From Bacillota bacterium (lineage in GTDB: Bacteria > Bacillota > Clostridia > Acetivibrionales > DSM-1351), in NCBI GenBank assembly GCA_023412275.1, contig JAEYNY010000068.1, forward strand, positions 1 to 64,000: a stretch of 64,000 nt of DNA, read 5' to 3'. Shown piece by piece: positions 18,982 through 27,557 of this stretch. Numbering within the stretch: position 1 is the stretch's first letter; every line of letters begins with the position of its first letter. A program made the position numbers and the translations under genes. The notes beneath the pieces were generated by a model. It was not told the DNA's origin and ran no database searches. It saw nothing but the letters and a program-made list of their open reading frames with translations.

Positions 18982-19956
18982 CTAGTCATTACCTTCGCAT
19001 ATTTTTAAAATTTCTTGGCAAAGTTTTTCTTCTTCATCGGCAATTCCCCTCAGAATAAATGCCAATTTTCTTTTCACTGAAACCATATCATTGATTGTGC
19101 CCCTTCCGGCCTTGATCAATATGCTTCGGATTTCATACCAATCCCATGCCAGCTTCTCAAACCTTTTTCTGACTGGAATCAAATCCTTTAATTGAAAGCT
19201 TTCAGCAATGTAATAAATAAAACGTCCATATTTAAAACGGTTTGAGCCAATACTGAACAGGTTGAAAAACAGCGGAATAATAGACTCAAATTTATACCCA
19301 TTAATTTCATTCTCTATATTAAGGCTGCATTCTACTTCGTCGGCAAACTGGCGGATGGAGTTAAAGCAGTCACTCCCATCATCCTTCTTCCTGCTTGTCC
19401 AAAGTAAAGACTCCCTGATTACTTCCTGCCAGTGAAAAATCCCCCGGTTTTCGGCTTCAAATACCAGGCCCACATAGTTGGCACCGCTTTTTGACAGGAT
19501 ATCCAGTGAAATTGTATTCAGATTGTTTGACAGGTATGGGTCGATATAGAACACTTCTTTTTTGGCATCATCATATCCGGTTGCAAGAATAAAATGGTTT
19601 TGATGCTGAACTTGATATGTATGTGCCTGTGGAATCCAGAAAGCATCAATATTAATAACCATCGGACGGCCCTCATGGATCTCCTGCAATATTAATTCCC
19701 ATGGATTTTCCTCATTTTCATACCAAACACCCGTTATTCCATGGTATTTCTCAATACTTGTCCAGTAATGATCAGCCCCCTCGAAAATCCTTTCTCCAAG
19801 AAGATCATTACTGTCTCCCGGAGGCTGGTACTCGAAGTCCCAGCACCTTTCAAACATCAGCATATATTCTCTGCCGAGCCAGACGGCTGTTGAAGCTAAT
19901 AAGTCCTCAAGGCAGTTATATCCGCTCCCGTGTAGTGGTTTTATATCTAGCAGCAT
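18982..19956 (-). CDS. BtrH-like acyltransferase family protein
   Basis: The protein has 324 residues, with candidate catalytic Cys15 in YNCLED, His in HQNHFILATGYD and an Asp in YIDPYL, in the order expected for the papain-like BtrH N-terminal domain. The C-terminal half (roughly 170-324) is helical and matches the accessory domain that usually follows it. It is most similar in layout to the next gene (19977-20945), suggesting tandem duplication. ATG 19956 is used; its GGAGG is rather far upstream (about 12 bases). From family knowledge, the reaction would be transfer of a carrier- or gamma-glutamyl-linked acyl group to an amine or hydroxyl, or the reverse hydrolysis. A free ACP is encoded 5.8 kb upstream in the same operon. 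Confidence 0.8.
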   Translation of the reverse strand: MLLDIKPLHGSGYNCLEDLLASTAVWLGREYMLMFERCWDFEYQPPGDSNDLLGERIFEGADHYWTSIEKYHGITGVWYENEENPWELILQEIHEGRPMVINIDAFWIPQAHTYQVQHQNHFILATGYDDAKKEVFYIDPYLSNNLNTISLDILSKSGANYVGLVFEAENRGIFHWQEVIRESLLWTSRKKDDGSDCFNSIRQFADEVECSLNIENEINGYKFESIIPLFFNLFSIGSNRFKYGRFIYYIAESFQLKDLIPVRKRFEKLAWDWYEIRSILIKAGRGTINDMVSVKRKLAFILRGIADEEEKLCQEILKICEGND

Positions 19957-19976
19957 TTCAGATTACATCCTCCCAT

Positions 19977-20945
19977 TTATATTGTTGAACACAATTTCAG
20001 AAGATCCAGTGCAACCCGCTCCTCTTCCTTTGCAATAACGCTAATTTCCTTCGCCGATTCTTCAAGGATATTTCTTTTTGTGTTACGGTCACATTCTGTC
20101 ATCAAATTTTTTCTTACCCTGTTCCACTTGGTACCCAGCTTTTTAAAGACTTCCGCGTAAGAAATAATATCCACTGCAGCACTCTTTGCAAAAAGGTATT
20201 CCAACACTTCTGCAAAATGCCTGCGCCCTGCACCAATCTCCTTCAACTGCAAGAAAACAGGCACCAGTAATGGTATTGGGCAGTCATTGATTTCTGAATC
20301 TAAATCCTGCAATTTCCCCAGTTCAATTGAAAATTCACGCATACAATCGAATCCATTATTACCATATGTACTGGTTTCAAGCATCTTTTGTGAAGAGTTG
20401 AGGATAATTTTCCTCCAGTCTATTGAAGTTGAAGGTGTATTCACACAAAACGTAATGCATTTTGCATTTCCATATATAAGACATTTTCCGGGAAGGGTGC
20501 AGATATCCCTGGTAACATAGGGATCCAAGCACAGGAAATCCGAATTGCCATTATGCCCTATAATAAGGCAGTAATGCGGGGCATGATAAATTTTGTAGGT
20601 TTTCGTCCATGGCAGCCAGTAAGCATCCATGAAAATTGCAATGGGATTTCCCGCCATAAGTTCTTCCTGTATCATCAGTTGGTACTCATCAATTGTCTTT
20701 TTAAAGTGCCATTGCATCCTAATCCCGTGGAATTTCTCCAAATTGCTGAAATAGTCGTTTTTCCCTGCATCCAGCCGTTTCCCTAGTATTGTATTCAAAT
20801 TTCTCATTGCCGGATAAAAGGTGAACCCCCAGGACTCCGCATACATCAGCTCAAAGTCCTTTTGGAAGTATATTGCGACTGTGGTCAGTATGTCTTCCAG
20901 ACAGTTCTGGTAAGCACCATGAACCGGCTTTATTTCTAATCTCAT
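19977..20945 (-). CDS. BtrH-like acyltransferase family protein
   Basis: This 322-residue paralogue has the same opening as its neighbour (HG then NCLED, Cys15), a His in HAPHYCLIIGH and Asp in CLDPYV, so the presumed Cys-His-Asp set is complete. The helical C-terminal half ends in a conserved-looking EEERVALDLLKLC segment, similar to EEEKLCQEILKIC in the adjacent copy, which supports a recent common origin. ATG 20945 follows GGGAG. It lies 21 bases downstream of the ABC exporter pair, so export and acyl-transfer genes are co-transcribed. The specific acyl donor and acceptor are unknown. Confidence 0.8.
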   Translation of the reverse strand: MRLEIKPVHGAYQNCLEDILTTVAIYFQKDFELMYAESWGFTFYPAMRNLNTILGKRLDAGKNDYFSNLEKFHGIRMQWHFKKTIDEYQLMIQEELMAGNPIAIFMDAYWLPWTKTYKIYHAPHYCLIIGHNGNSDFLCLDPYVTRDICTLPGKCLIYGNAKCITFCVNTPSTSIDWRKIILNSSQKMLETSTYGNNGFDCMREFSIELGKLQDLDSEINDCPIPLLVPVFLQLKEIGAGRRHFAEVLEYLFAKSAAVDIISYAEVFKKLGTKWNRVRKNLMTECDRNTKRNILEESAKEISVIAKEEERVALDLLKLCSTI

Positions 20946-20966
20946 AATAAAAATTCTCCCAATCTG

Positions 20967-22730
20967 TTACGATGCTGTCAGCTTCTGCATCTCATATTGC
21001 TGCTTGAATAATATGTCATAGACCCCGTTTTTTCCGTACAAATCTGTATGATGCCCTTCCTCTACAATCTCGCCATTATCCAGTACAAGAACCCGGTTTG
21101 CCGAGAGAATTGAAGAAAGCCTGTGGGCTATTATGATAACTGTCCGGTTCCGGGAGATATTTTCTATAGCCTTATGGATGACCTTCTCCGATTCGTGGTC
21201 CAGAGCAGAAGTAGCCTCATCAAAAATGATAATTCCCGGATCTGCAAGAAAGGTTCTGGCTATAGCCAGTCTTTGCTTCTGTCCCCCCGAAAGTTTGATT
21301 CCCTTCTCACCAATAATGGTTTCATAGCCCTCCGGCAAACTCTCAATAAACTCAGCTATATATGCCAATTGGCAAGCCTTTCGGATTTCAGCCTCTGTTG
21401 CAGTCGGTTTAGCCATAAGTAGATTTTCGCGGATTGAAAGATTGAAAAGGTGATTGTCCTGCATTACAGCGCCTACATGATGATGCAGAAACGAGGGATG
21501 AAGCTCTTTAATATCGTTCCCGCTTATGATGACTTTTCCTTCCCGGGCATGGCACAATCCAAGAATCAATTTAGCAAGGGTAGTCTTTCCTGAACCGCTT
21601 CTTCCGACAATGGCAATCCGCTCATCAGGTTTGATTTCAAGGGAAAGATTTTTTAGTACATTCTTATTACTTCCGTCGTATGCAAATGTGACGTTTCTGA
21701 GCTCTATACCGGGCATGAACTGCTCCGGTCGCAGAGTTCCCCTCTTTATTTCATCCTTCTGAACCAGGACTTCCAGAACTCGGTCCATAGAAGGTATATC
21801 ATTGTATAAATCTATATCCAGACGGTTGACTTCACTGACTCCGTCGAACAATCCCTGATAATATTTCATAAATACCAAAAGGCTGCCGATAGTTATCTCA
21901 CCATTCATAATGAGGACACCACCTATGAAATAAAGGCTTACCTTTGTAATAAATACGTCCTTTATAACCCAAAAGGTCCGGCTGATATTAAAAAGCATCT
22001 GTACAACGAAGAAGTTTTTCCCGATTTCCTTCCAGTGACGGGTAAAGGTCATGCTGCTCACTTTCTCCGCCGTAAATGTTTTTATTTCCTTCCATCCCTG
22101 AATGCAGGAATAGATCCATTTTTCATATTTAACCCATAACACCTTTTGCTTATCATTTGCGTTTTGCACCCTTTTTCCGATCCAATTGGACATTAGAAAG
22201 GGAAACGGTACCATAATAAACCCGAACAGGGCCAGTTTCCAGCTGAGGAACAAAAGAACTGCTCCGTTTAATATCGCATATGCCCAGTTGTAGGTATAAT
22301 CAATAATATGCTGTCCCAAAAACTTCTCAAATGCATTGGTATCGTCGTCAACACGGTTCTTCAGGTCTCCGATGTTGCTGTTGGAGTATTTGTATACATA
22401 CATTTTTAAATAGTTGTTCCAAATACGGTACCTGATATCAAACAGCAATTTGAAAAAGAATTTGTTTCCCTTAACCCTTTGTATGAACTGCAGCCCGCTA
22501 GAAATGATAAAAATCGTAATATATCCGGCACAAATCCATTTTAATAAACTAACCCTTCCTTTGGTCAGCACTTCATCCACCAACAGCTTGTACAAGTAAG
22601 GGGCAGTCAGCCCTAGCACAAGCAGGCAGATTTTTAATGTTCCAAGGAGCAACAACTGGTTTTTCATATTTTTCACGATGGGCCTTAGAACCTTCAAAAC
22701 TTCAATTCTCTTGGCAATTGTACTTTTCAT
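20967..22730 (-). CDS. ABC exporter half-transporter, second subunit
   Basis: This 587-residue type I exporter has about six membrane helices in residues 25-310 followed by a nucleotide-binding domain. Walker A is GRSGSGKTT, the signature is LSGGQKQR, and Walker B runs into IIFDEATSALD. ATG 22730 is preferred over the ATG four codons upstream because it gives an ATGA overlap with the stop of the preceding exporter gene, with AAGGA ahead. Both subunits have full consensus ATPase motifs, so neither site looks degenerate. There is no C39 peptidase domain, so it is not a leader-peptide-cleaving bacteriocin exporter. It probably exports the cluster product as a heterodimer. Confidence 0.93.
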   Translation of the reverse strand: MKSTIAKRIEVLKVLRPIVKNMKNQLLLLGTLKICLLVLGLTAPYLYKLLVDEVLTKGRVSLLKWICAGYITIFIISSGLQFIQRVKGNKFFFKLLFDIRYRIWNNYLKMYVYKYSNSNIGDLKNRVDDDTNAFEKFLGQHIIDYTYNWAYAILNGAVLLFLSWKLALFGFIMVPFPFLMSNWIGKRVQNANDKQKVLWVKYEKWIYSCIQGWKEIKTFTAEKVSSMTFTRHWKEIGKNFFVVQMLFNISRTFWVIKDVFITKVSLYFIGGVLIMNGEITIGSLLVFMKYYQGLFDGVSEVNRLDIDLYNDIPSMDRVLEVLVQKDEIKRGTLRPEQFMPGIELRNVTFAYDGSNKNVLKNLSLEIKPDERIAIVGRSGSGKTTLAKLILGLCHAREGKVIISGNDIKELHPSFLHHHVGAVMQDNHLFNLSIRENLLMAKPTATEAEIRKACQLAYIAEFIESLPEGYETIIGEKGIKLSGGQKQRLAIARTFLADPGIIIFDEATSALDHESEKVIHKAIENISRNRTVIIIAHRLSSILSANRVLVLDNGEIVEEGHHTDLYGKNGVYDILFKQQYEMQKLTAS

Positions 22731-24478
22731 GCAGTCGCACATCCTTCAATCAGATATTGATCCCTAAAAAGCCTGTTATAATGTTCACAAGACTCCAAAA
22801 GCTTCTTGTGGGTATCAAAGGATACAATCTCCCCCCCGTGAAGCACAGCCACCCTGTCCGAATCCAGAATAGTAGAAAGCCTATGGGCGATAATAATAGA
22901 CGTCTTCCCTGTACTTAACTCCTGCCAGGCCTTTTTTACAGCCGTTTCGGCTTCAAAATCCAGTGCAGAGGTCGCTTCATCAAAAACAATAATTTTAGGA
23001 TTTTTTAAAAATACCCTGGCAATTGCGATTCTTTGCCTTTGTCCTCCGGAAATATTCATTCCTTCACTGCCGATAACAGTATCAAACTTGTCGGGAAGAC
23101 TTCTTATAAAATCTTCAATGTTTGCCTTTTTACATGCTTCCCACATTTCCTCCTCCGAGCATTTGCGGTTTCCCATCTTGAGATTCTTCCGTATCGTTCC
23201 GTCAAATAATATAGATTCCTGATTTACAACGCCAATGCTCCTTCTCAGGGACTTCAAATCGCATTGGGAAATGTCTGTTCCATCTATTTTTATGCACCCT
23301 TCCAAGGGTTCGTAAAATCTTTGCAATAAACCCACCATGGTGCTTTTTCCTGCTCCGCTGATGCCTACAAGGGATATTTTTTCTCCTTTTTTGATATGAA
23401 GATTAATATTTTTTAATACAGGCAATCCTTTTTCATAGCAAAATGAAACCTTTGTAAACTCTATCTCACCTTTGGATATATTGATTGGGGGCATGTTTTT
23501 TCGCGTTTCCTCTATATCCTCATCCAATATATCCAATACTTTCTTAATGGACACCTTATTGTTCTGCCGCATGAAATTTGAATCATTAATAGCCCTTAAT
23601 AGGTAGTTGAACATTCCGAAATACTCCATGGTTGCTATGAAGCCCGCTATACTCAATTCCTTGTGGGAAATAAGGATGGCGGCGGAAATATAGAGAAACA
23701 AATCCGATAGCAGTGTGATTAATGAATTTGCCGTTTGTGATATAAACTCGATATTGCTTGCCTTGACCCTTTGATATGCCATTTTTTTACTGAATTTTAC
23801 AAACCTTCTGGCCACATTTCTCTCTGCCGCGAACAGCTGGATTTCCCTCATACCCTGCAGCATCTCGTATACCCAGCTAATGTATTTGCCGTATTCCTTA
23901 CGGTACTGCTCATATATGTTTTTAATTTTATTGCTGAAATACAGTGATAAGTATACCGAAGAGGTTATAACAACCAGCATCAACACTGCCAGCTTGATAT
24001 TAATAAAGAAGACAATAACAAAAGTTATAATAAGCCTTATGACATTTGAAGCAGTAAATAATACATGCCAGTGCAAAAGTTCCATAACCTTTGGTGGATC
24101 ATTGTTTATCCGTGCAATCAAGTCTCCGGTTTGTGCATTGCTTAAAAATGATGCCTTTATCCTTAATATCCTATCGAAAAGCTTCTTCCGTATGTCAAAA
24201 ACGAATTTTGTCACAAGATATGCCCATTCCATATTCAGAATAATCTGAATAGCCTGTTCTCCGATAAAAATAATCGTGTATGCAATAGCCACCATTTTGA
24301 ACAGCTTCCAGTCACCCTTGTAAAAAACTTTGTCAATCATAAATGCAAAAATGTATGGATATATCAGATATACAAAAGATGCCGCCAGTATGGTCAGAAA
24401 TAGATTTACAAAACACACGGAATATGGTTTCATAAATCCCAGTATTGTGTTGACGGGTTTTGATTTTATTTTAATCAA
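22727..24478 (-). CDS. ABC exporter half-transporter, first subunit
   Basis: This 583-residue type I ABC exporter starts at TTG 24478 behind a near-perfect GGAGGTGA with seven-base spacing; no ATG fits as well. Membrane helices fill residues about 20-320. The ATPase domain has VGISGAGKSTM (Walker A), ISGGQRQR (signature) and IIVFDEATSALD (Walker B). It is translationally coupled to the second subunit by a four-base overlap. The pair lies in the middle of the operon, which argues for secretion of the peptide product or its sugar-decorated form, and perhaps self-resistance. Confidence 0.93.
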   Translation of the reverse strand: MIKIKSKPVNTILGFMKPYSVCFVNLFLTILAASFVYLIYPYIFAFMIDKVFYKGDWKLFKMVAIAYTIIFIGEQAIQIILNMEWAYLVTKFVFDIRKKLFDRILRIKASFLSNAQTGDLIARINNDPPKVMELLHWHVLFTASNVIRLIITFVIVFFINIKLAVLMLVVITSSVYLSLYFSNKIKNIYEQYRKEYGKYISWVYEMLQGMREIQLFAAERNVARRFVKFSKKMAYQRVKASNIEFISQTANSLITLLSDLFLYISAAILISHKELSIAGFIATMEYFGMFNYLLRAINDSNFMRQNNKVSIKKVLDILDEDIEETRKNMPPINISKGEIEFTKVSFCYEKGLPVLKNINLHIKKGEKISLVGISGAGKSTMVGLLQRFYEPLEGCIKIDGTDISQCDLKSLRRSIGVVNQESILFDGTIRKNLKMGNRKCSEEEMWEACKKANIEDFIRSLPDKFDTVIGSEGMNISGGQRQRIAIARVFLKNPKIIVFDEATSALDFEAETAVKKAWQELSTGKTSIIIAHRLSTILDSDRVAVLHGGEIVSFDTHKKLLESCEHYNRLFRDQYLIEGCATA

Positions 24479-24513
24479 ATTAAAGTCACCTCCTTATGAA
24501 CCGCAGTACCTTT

Positions 24514-25701
24514 TTATGTATTTATCAAGGAGTAAAATATCTTGGTCTTTCCAGAAGGAAGCGGCGGTAAACTGTCAACAAATTGGAATTGAATTCGGGT
24601 GTCTGCTCCTAATCCGTTTCGTATATATTCTGTAAAAAAGTTGGTTACATTTTCTTTATAATCACCCTGCATTGCAATGTAGAATATAAAATCCTTTGGT
24701 GTTGTCTGCATCACTTTGAAGCCTTCAATACAATCAAACCCTTTTCGGATGAACTTATAAACTCCGCGTTTAAAAAACAGTTCCCCCGGAATGTTTTTAC
24801 TGTTTTGAATCAGGTCACTGGTACGCCCTCCAAGTAGTTTAATAACCTGAGAAGTTCTGCCGCATTTACAGGTGTAATAATCAACCATGCCCAGATCGTG
24901 CGTATTGTACCTTATCAAAGGCATCAGTTTATTATACAGGCTCGTTATTACAATCTCCCCTGCATTTTCCTCTGTATATGCATTGGACGGAAGTTGCTCA
25001 ACGTACATCAAAGAATCCTGTACATGCATGCTGCCATGGGGGCACTCATACGCAATACACCATGATTCTATGCAGCCGTAATGGTTTATGGTTTTACATC
25101 CAAGTATTTTTTCTATATACTCTCTCTGTTCAGGATCCGCAAATTCTCCCATATTTTCAAAAACGGTGATAGTTTTATTCTTATAGCTTAAATATCCCTC
25201 TTCAACTAACCTTGCATACTTTTCGATTGCTGAAATAGGACCGGAAATCCATCGAGGCTCCAAGCTGCACATTTTTTCAAAGCATTTCTTCATATTTTGG
25301 GGATCATACAGAAAGAAATTCCCAATCTGTTTATATGTTTTCAGGTCATGAAATGAAATATAATTGTCCAGAGTTACTTTCGGGTCATGCTTATACCTCT
25401 GTTTCCAGATATTAGCCGTAGCAATAAGCCTTTCATACCTTGTTTTCTGGCACTTGAGCGGAACCCCTGAAGACCCGCTTGTAAATTCCTCTATTTTAAT
25501 TTCGTTAGTATGGGAAAAATAAGTGTTGTAATTATCTCTTATATCTTTTTTTTGCAATATTGGGAATTTTCTCAGGCTGTTTTCCACATCCCCATTTAAT
25601 GAAATATTCAACTTTCCCATAAGTTCTCTGTAAAAATCATTATTCTCATTTAGATACCTAAGAAGTTCAGTTAGGTTTTCCCGTTGTTCGGATTTCATCA
25701 A
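24514..25701 (-). CDS. PaaK/CapK-like AMP-forming ligase
   Basis: The protein has 395 residues, similar in length and layout to phenylacetate-CoA ligase and capsule-type CapK adenylate-forming enzymes. The phosphate-binding loop reads TSGSSGVPL at about residue 75. A later NHYGCIE segment and LGGRTSDLI correspond to the adenylate-binding and hinge regions of this family. The start may be TTG 25701 or the ATG next to it, both behind GGAGGGG. It follows the free ACP gene by 23 bases. A plausible role is activation of a carboxylic acid and loading onto the ACP or transfer to another acceptor. The substrate acid cannot be predicted. Confidence 0.82.
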   Translation of the reverse strand: MMKSEQRENLTELLRYLNENNDFYRELMGKLNISLNGDVENSLRKFPILQKKDIRDNYNTYFSHTNEIKIEEFTSGSSGVPLKCQKTRYERLIATANIWKQRYKHDPKVTLDNYISFHDLKTYKQIGNFFLYDPQNMKKCFEKMCSLEPRWISGPISAIEKYARLVEEGYLSYKNKTITVFENMGEFADPEQREYIEKILGCKTINHYGCIESWCIAYECPHGSMHVQDSLMYVEQLPSNAYTEENAGEIVITSLYNKLMPLIRYNTHDLGMVDYYTCKCGRTSQVIKLLGGRTSDLIQNSKNIPGELFFKRGVYKFIRKGFDCIEGFKVMQTTPKDFIFYIAMQGDYKENVTNFFTEYIRNGLGADTRIQFQFVDSLPPLPSGKTKIFYSLINT

Positions 25702-25724
25702 AGTATATCCCCTCCCACTTGGAT

Positions 25725-25988
25725 TCAGACATTTTTTTCTGATAGCCTTTTTAAAACATATTCTTTAAGTAGCTTATACTTCGAAACCAGCTTCACCATG
25801 GAATCCTGATTTTGAATACTTATTCCGAATGCAATTTCTATATCCCATACAAGTCTCAGCATTTGTAAAGAATCCAGTACGAAATCCCGTACAAGATCTG
25901 TTTCATCAGTTATATCTTCTTCCGACACATTCATCAGCAGGTTTTTAATAATCAATTCCTTTAATTTTGCTTCAACAGTATTGTCCAT
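25725..25988 (-). CDS. Free-standing acyl/peptidyl carrier protein
   Basis: This 87-residue acidic, helical protein has the phosphopantetheine attachment motif DFVLDSLQML, with the serine at about residue 39. The size and spacing are those of a discrete acyl carrier protein. ATG 25988 has AGGAGG upstream. It is flanked by two AMP-forming ligases (24514-25701 and 26010-27524), which makes a ligase-to-ACP loading scheme likely. The loaded acyl group could then be passed to the starter condensation domain of the NRPS or to the BtrH-like transferases, as BtrI and BtrH do in butirosin biosynthesis. No phosphopantetheinyl transferase is encoded in the window. Confidence 0.9.
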   Translation of the reverse strand: MDNTVEAKLKELIIKNLLMNVSEEDITDETDLVRDFVLDSLQMLRLVWDIEIAFGISIQNQDSMVKLVSKYKLLKEYVLKRLSEKNV

Positions 25989-26009
25989 TCTACGTACCTC
26001 CTACAGAGT

Positions 26010-27524
26010 CTATATTTTTATTTCCTGATTTCTTACAATTTTGCCATTGGGGTTCTTTTCCAATCCCGCTACAAAGTGTACTTCTCTGGGAACCTTGTAA
26101 TCCTCAAGATTTTGCCTGCAATACAGCAACACTTCCCTAAGCTCCGGCACACATTCATCCTCCGCAACCAAATACGCTGTAATTTTCTGACCGAGGAAGC
26201 TGTCGCTTTCTCCCCTTACCAGAGCTTCAGTAATTCCCGGACAGCTCCCCAGCACCTTTTCAATTTCCTCGGGATATACATTCTTTCCCGATTGAATAAT
26301 TAAGTTATCTTTCCTGCCCATCACATACAGAAAACCAGCTTCATCTCTGTAACCGAAATCACCCGTATGTAGTAATTCATCCCGCAGTACCTTTTTTGTC
26401 AATTGGGTGTTTTTGTAATATCCCAGCATCACATTGGGGCCTTTGACAACGATTTCACCAATACTTCCGGGGCCTTGGAAATTTCCGACTTCATCAACGA
26501 TAAAAAGTTCAATATCTTTAATGGCTTTTCCTGACGAGCCTTGCTTTTTCAAAAGCTCCTCACCGTCCAGATAGGTTACTCTCGGAGATGCCTCTGTCAG
26601 GCCGTAGGAATAAATCAGGTTTACCCCCGGAAATTTTTCATGGAGCATTTTAATCTCTGAGTACCCTATGCCGGCTCCATAAAAGTTCAAAATTCTCAGC
26701 TTTTCAAAAAAACAGCTTTTAAAGTCCCTATGTCTCACCAAGGTAAATAATATGGAAGGAACAGCAAAAAATACGGTAATTTCTTTCTTTTCCATTAGTT
26801 GCAGGATTACTGAAGGAGTGGGTAAATCTCCCGTTAAGTACAATGAACACCCATTAAATAATGAAATTAGCATTTCCCCTGTTATACTAGAGGCATGATT
26901 TATATTTTTTACCAGAAGCACCCTGTCGTCAGGCGACAACCGCAGATAAGCGGAAATTGCCTTTGCATTGCTGGTAATATTTTTATTGGACAGCATAACG
27001 CCTTTTGGTATGCCGGTGGTGCCGGATGAAAAAAGTATCAATGCCAAATCCTCATAATTGCTATCACTTGATTCATATACCTTTTCCTTCAATTGAGGTG
27101 CTTCTGGCAGTGTAATACACTCAGTGACACCATCCGTATTGACGATGAATATACTCTGCATTTTTAAACAAACTTCCGGCGTTACTGCGTTATATACACC
27201 CTGATATTGCTTTGAACTGATGATAAACTTGATATCATAGAAATTTATTATATTCACCAATTTATTCACACCGGTATTTACATAAACAGGTACAATAATC
27301 CCGCCGCATCGATTAACCGCAAAAAATGACAGTATGAATTCGATTGAATTGGCCAGAAGCAGTGCGACATGATCCCCTTTTTTAACACCTTTTGCAGCTA
27401 AGTCCTCAGAAAGTTCCAGAATTCTTATATACAATTCGCCGTAGGTCATATCACGTTCATCGCAGCTTACGGCAATTTTGTCACGGTATTTTTCAACGGA
27501 TTCTTCAAGTAAATCAATAATCAT
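26010..27524 (-). CDS. Acyl-CoA synthetase-type AMP ligase
   Basis: This 504-residue ANL-family ligase has FSSGTTGIPKG (A3 loop), YGLTEASP (A5), LHTGDFG (A7) and a terminal lysine context NPNGKIVRNQ (A10), so the full catalytic set is present. It has no fused carrier domain, and the next gene downstream (21 bases) is a free ACP. It starts at ATG 27524 with AGGAG. Expected reaction: acid plus ATP to acyl-AMP, then thioester formation on the ACP or CoA. It resembles fatty-acyl and aryl ligases that start lipopeptides. Whether the acid is fatty, aromatic or an amino acid is not determinable by eye. Confidence 0.88.
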   Translation of the reverse strand: MIIDLLEESVEKYRDKIAVSCDERDMTYGELYIRILELSEDLAAKGVKKGDHVALLLANSIEFILSFFAVNRCGGIIVPVYVNTGVNKLVNIINFYDIKFIISSKQYQGVYNAVTPEVCLKMQSIFIVNTDGVTECITLPEAPQLKEKVYESSDSNYEDLALILFSSGTTGIPKGVMLSNKNITSNAKAISAYLRLSPDDRVLLVKNINHASSITGEMLISLFNGCSLYLTGDLPTPSVILQLMEKKEITVFFAVPSILFTLVRHRDFKSCFFEKLRILNFYGAGIGYSEIKMLHEKFPGVNLIYSYGLTEASPRVTYLDGEELLKKQGSSGKAIKDIELFIVDEVGNFQGPGSIGEIVVKGPNVMLGYYKNTQLTKKVLRDELLHTGDFGYRDEAGFLYVMGRKDNLIIQSGKNVYPEEIEKVLGSCPGITEALVRGESDSFLGQKITAYLVAEDECVPELREVLLYCRQNLEDYKVPREVHFVAGLEKNPNGKIVRNQEIKI

Positions 27525-27557
27525 CGTTATACTCCTGACTTTTTAAATAATACGGGG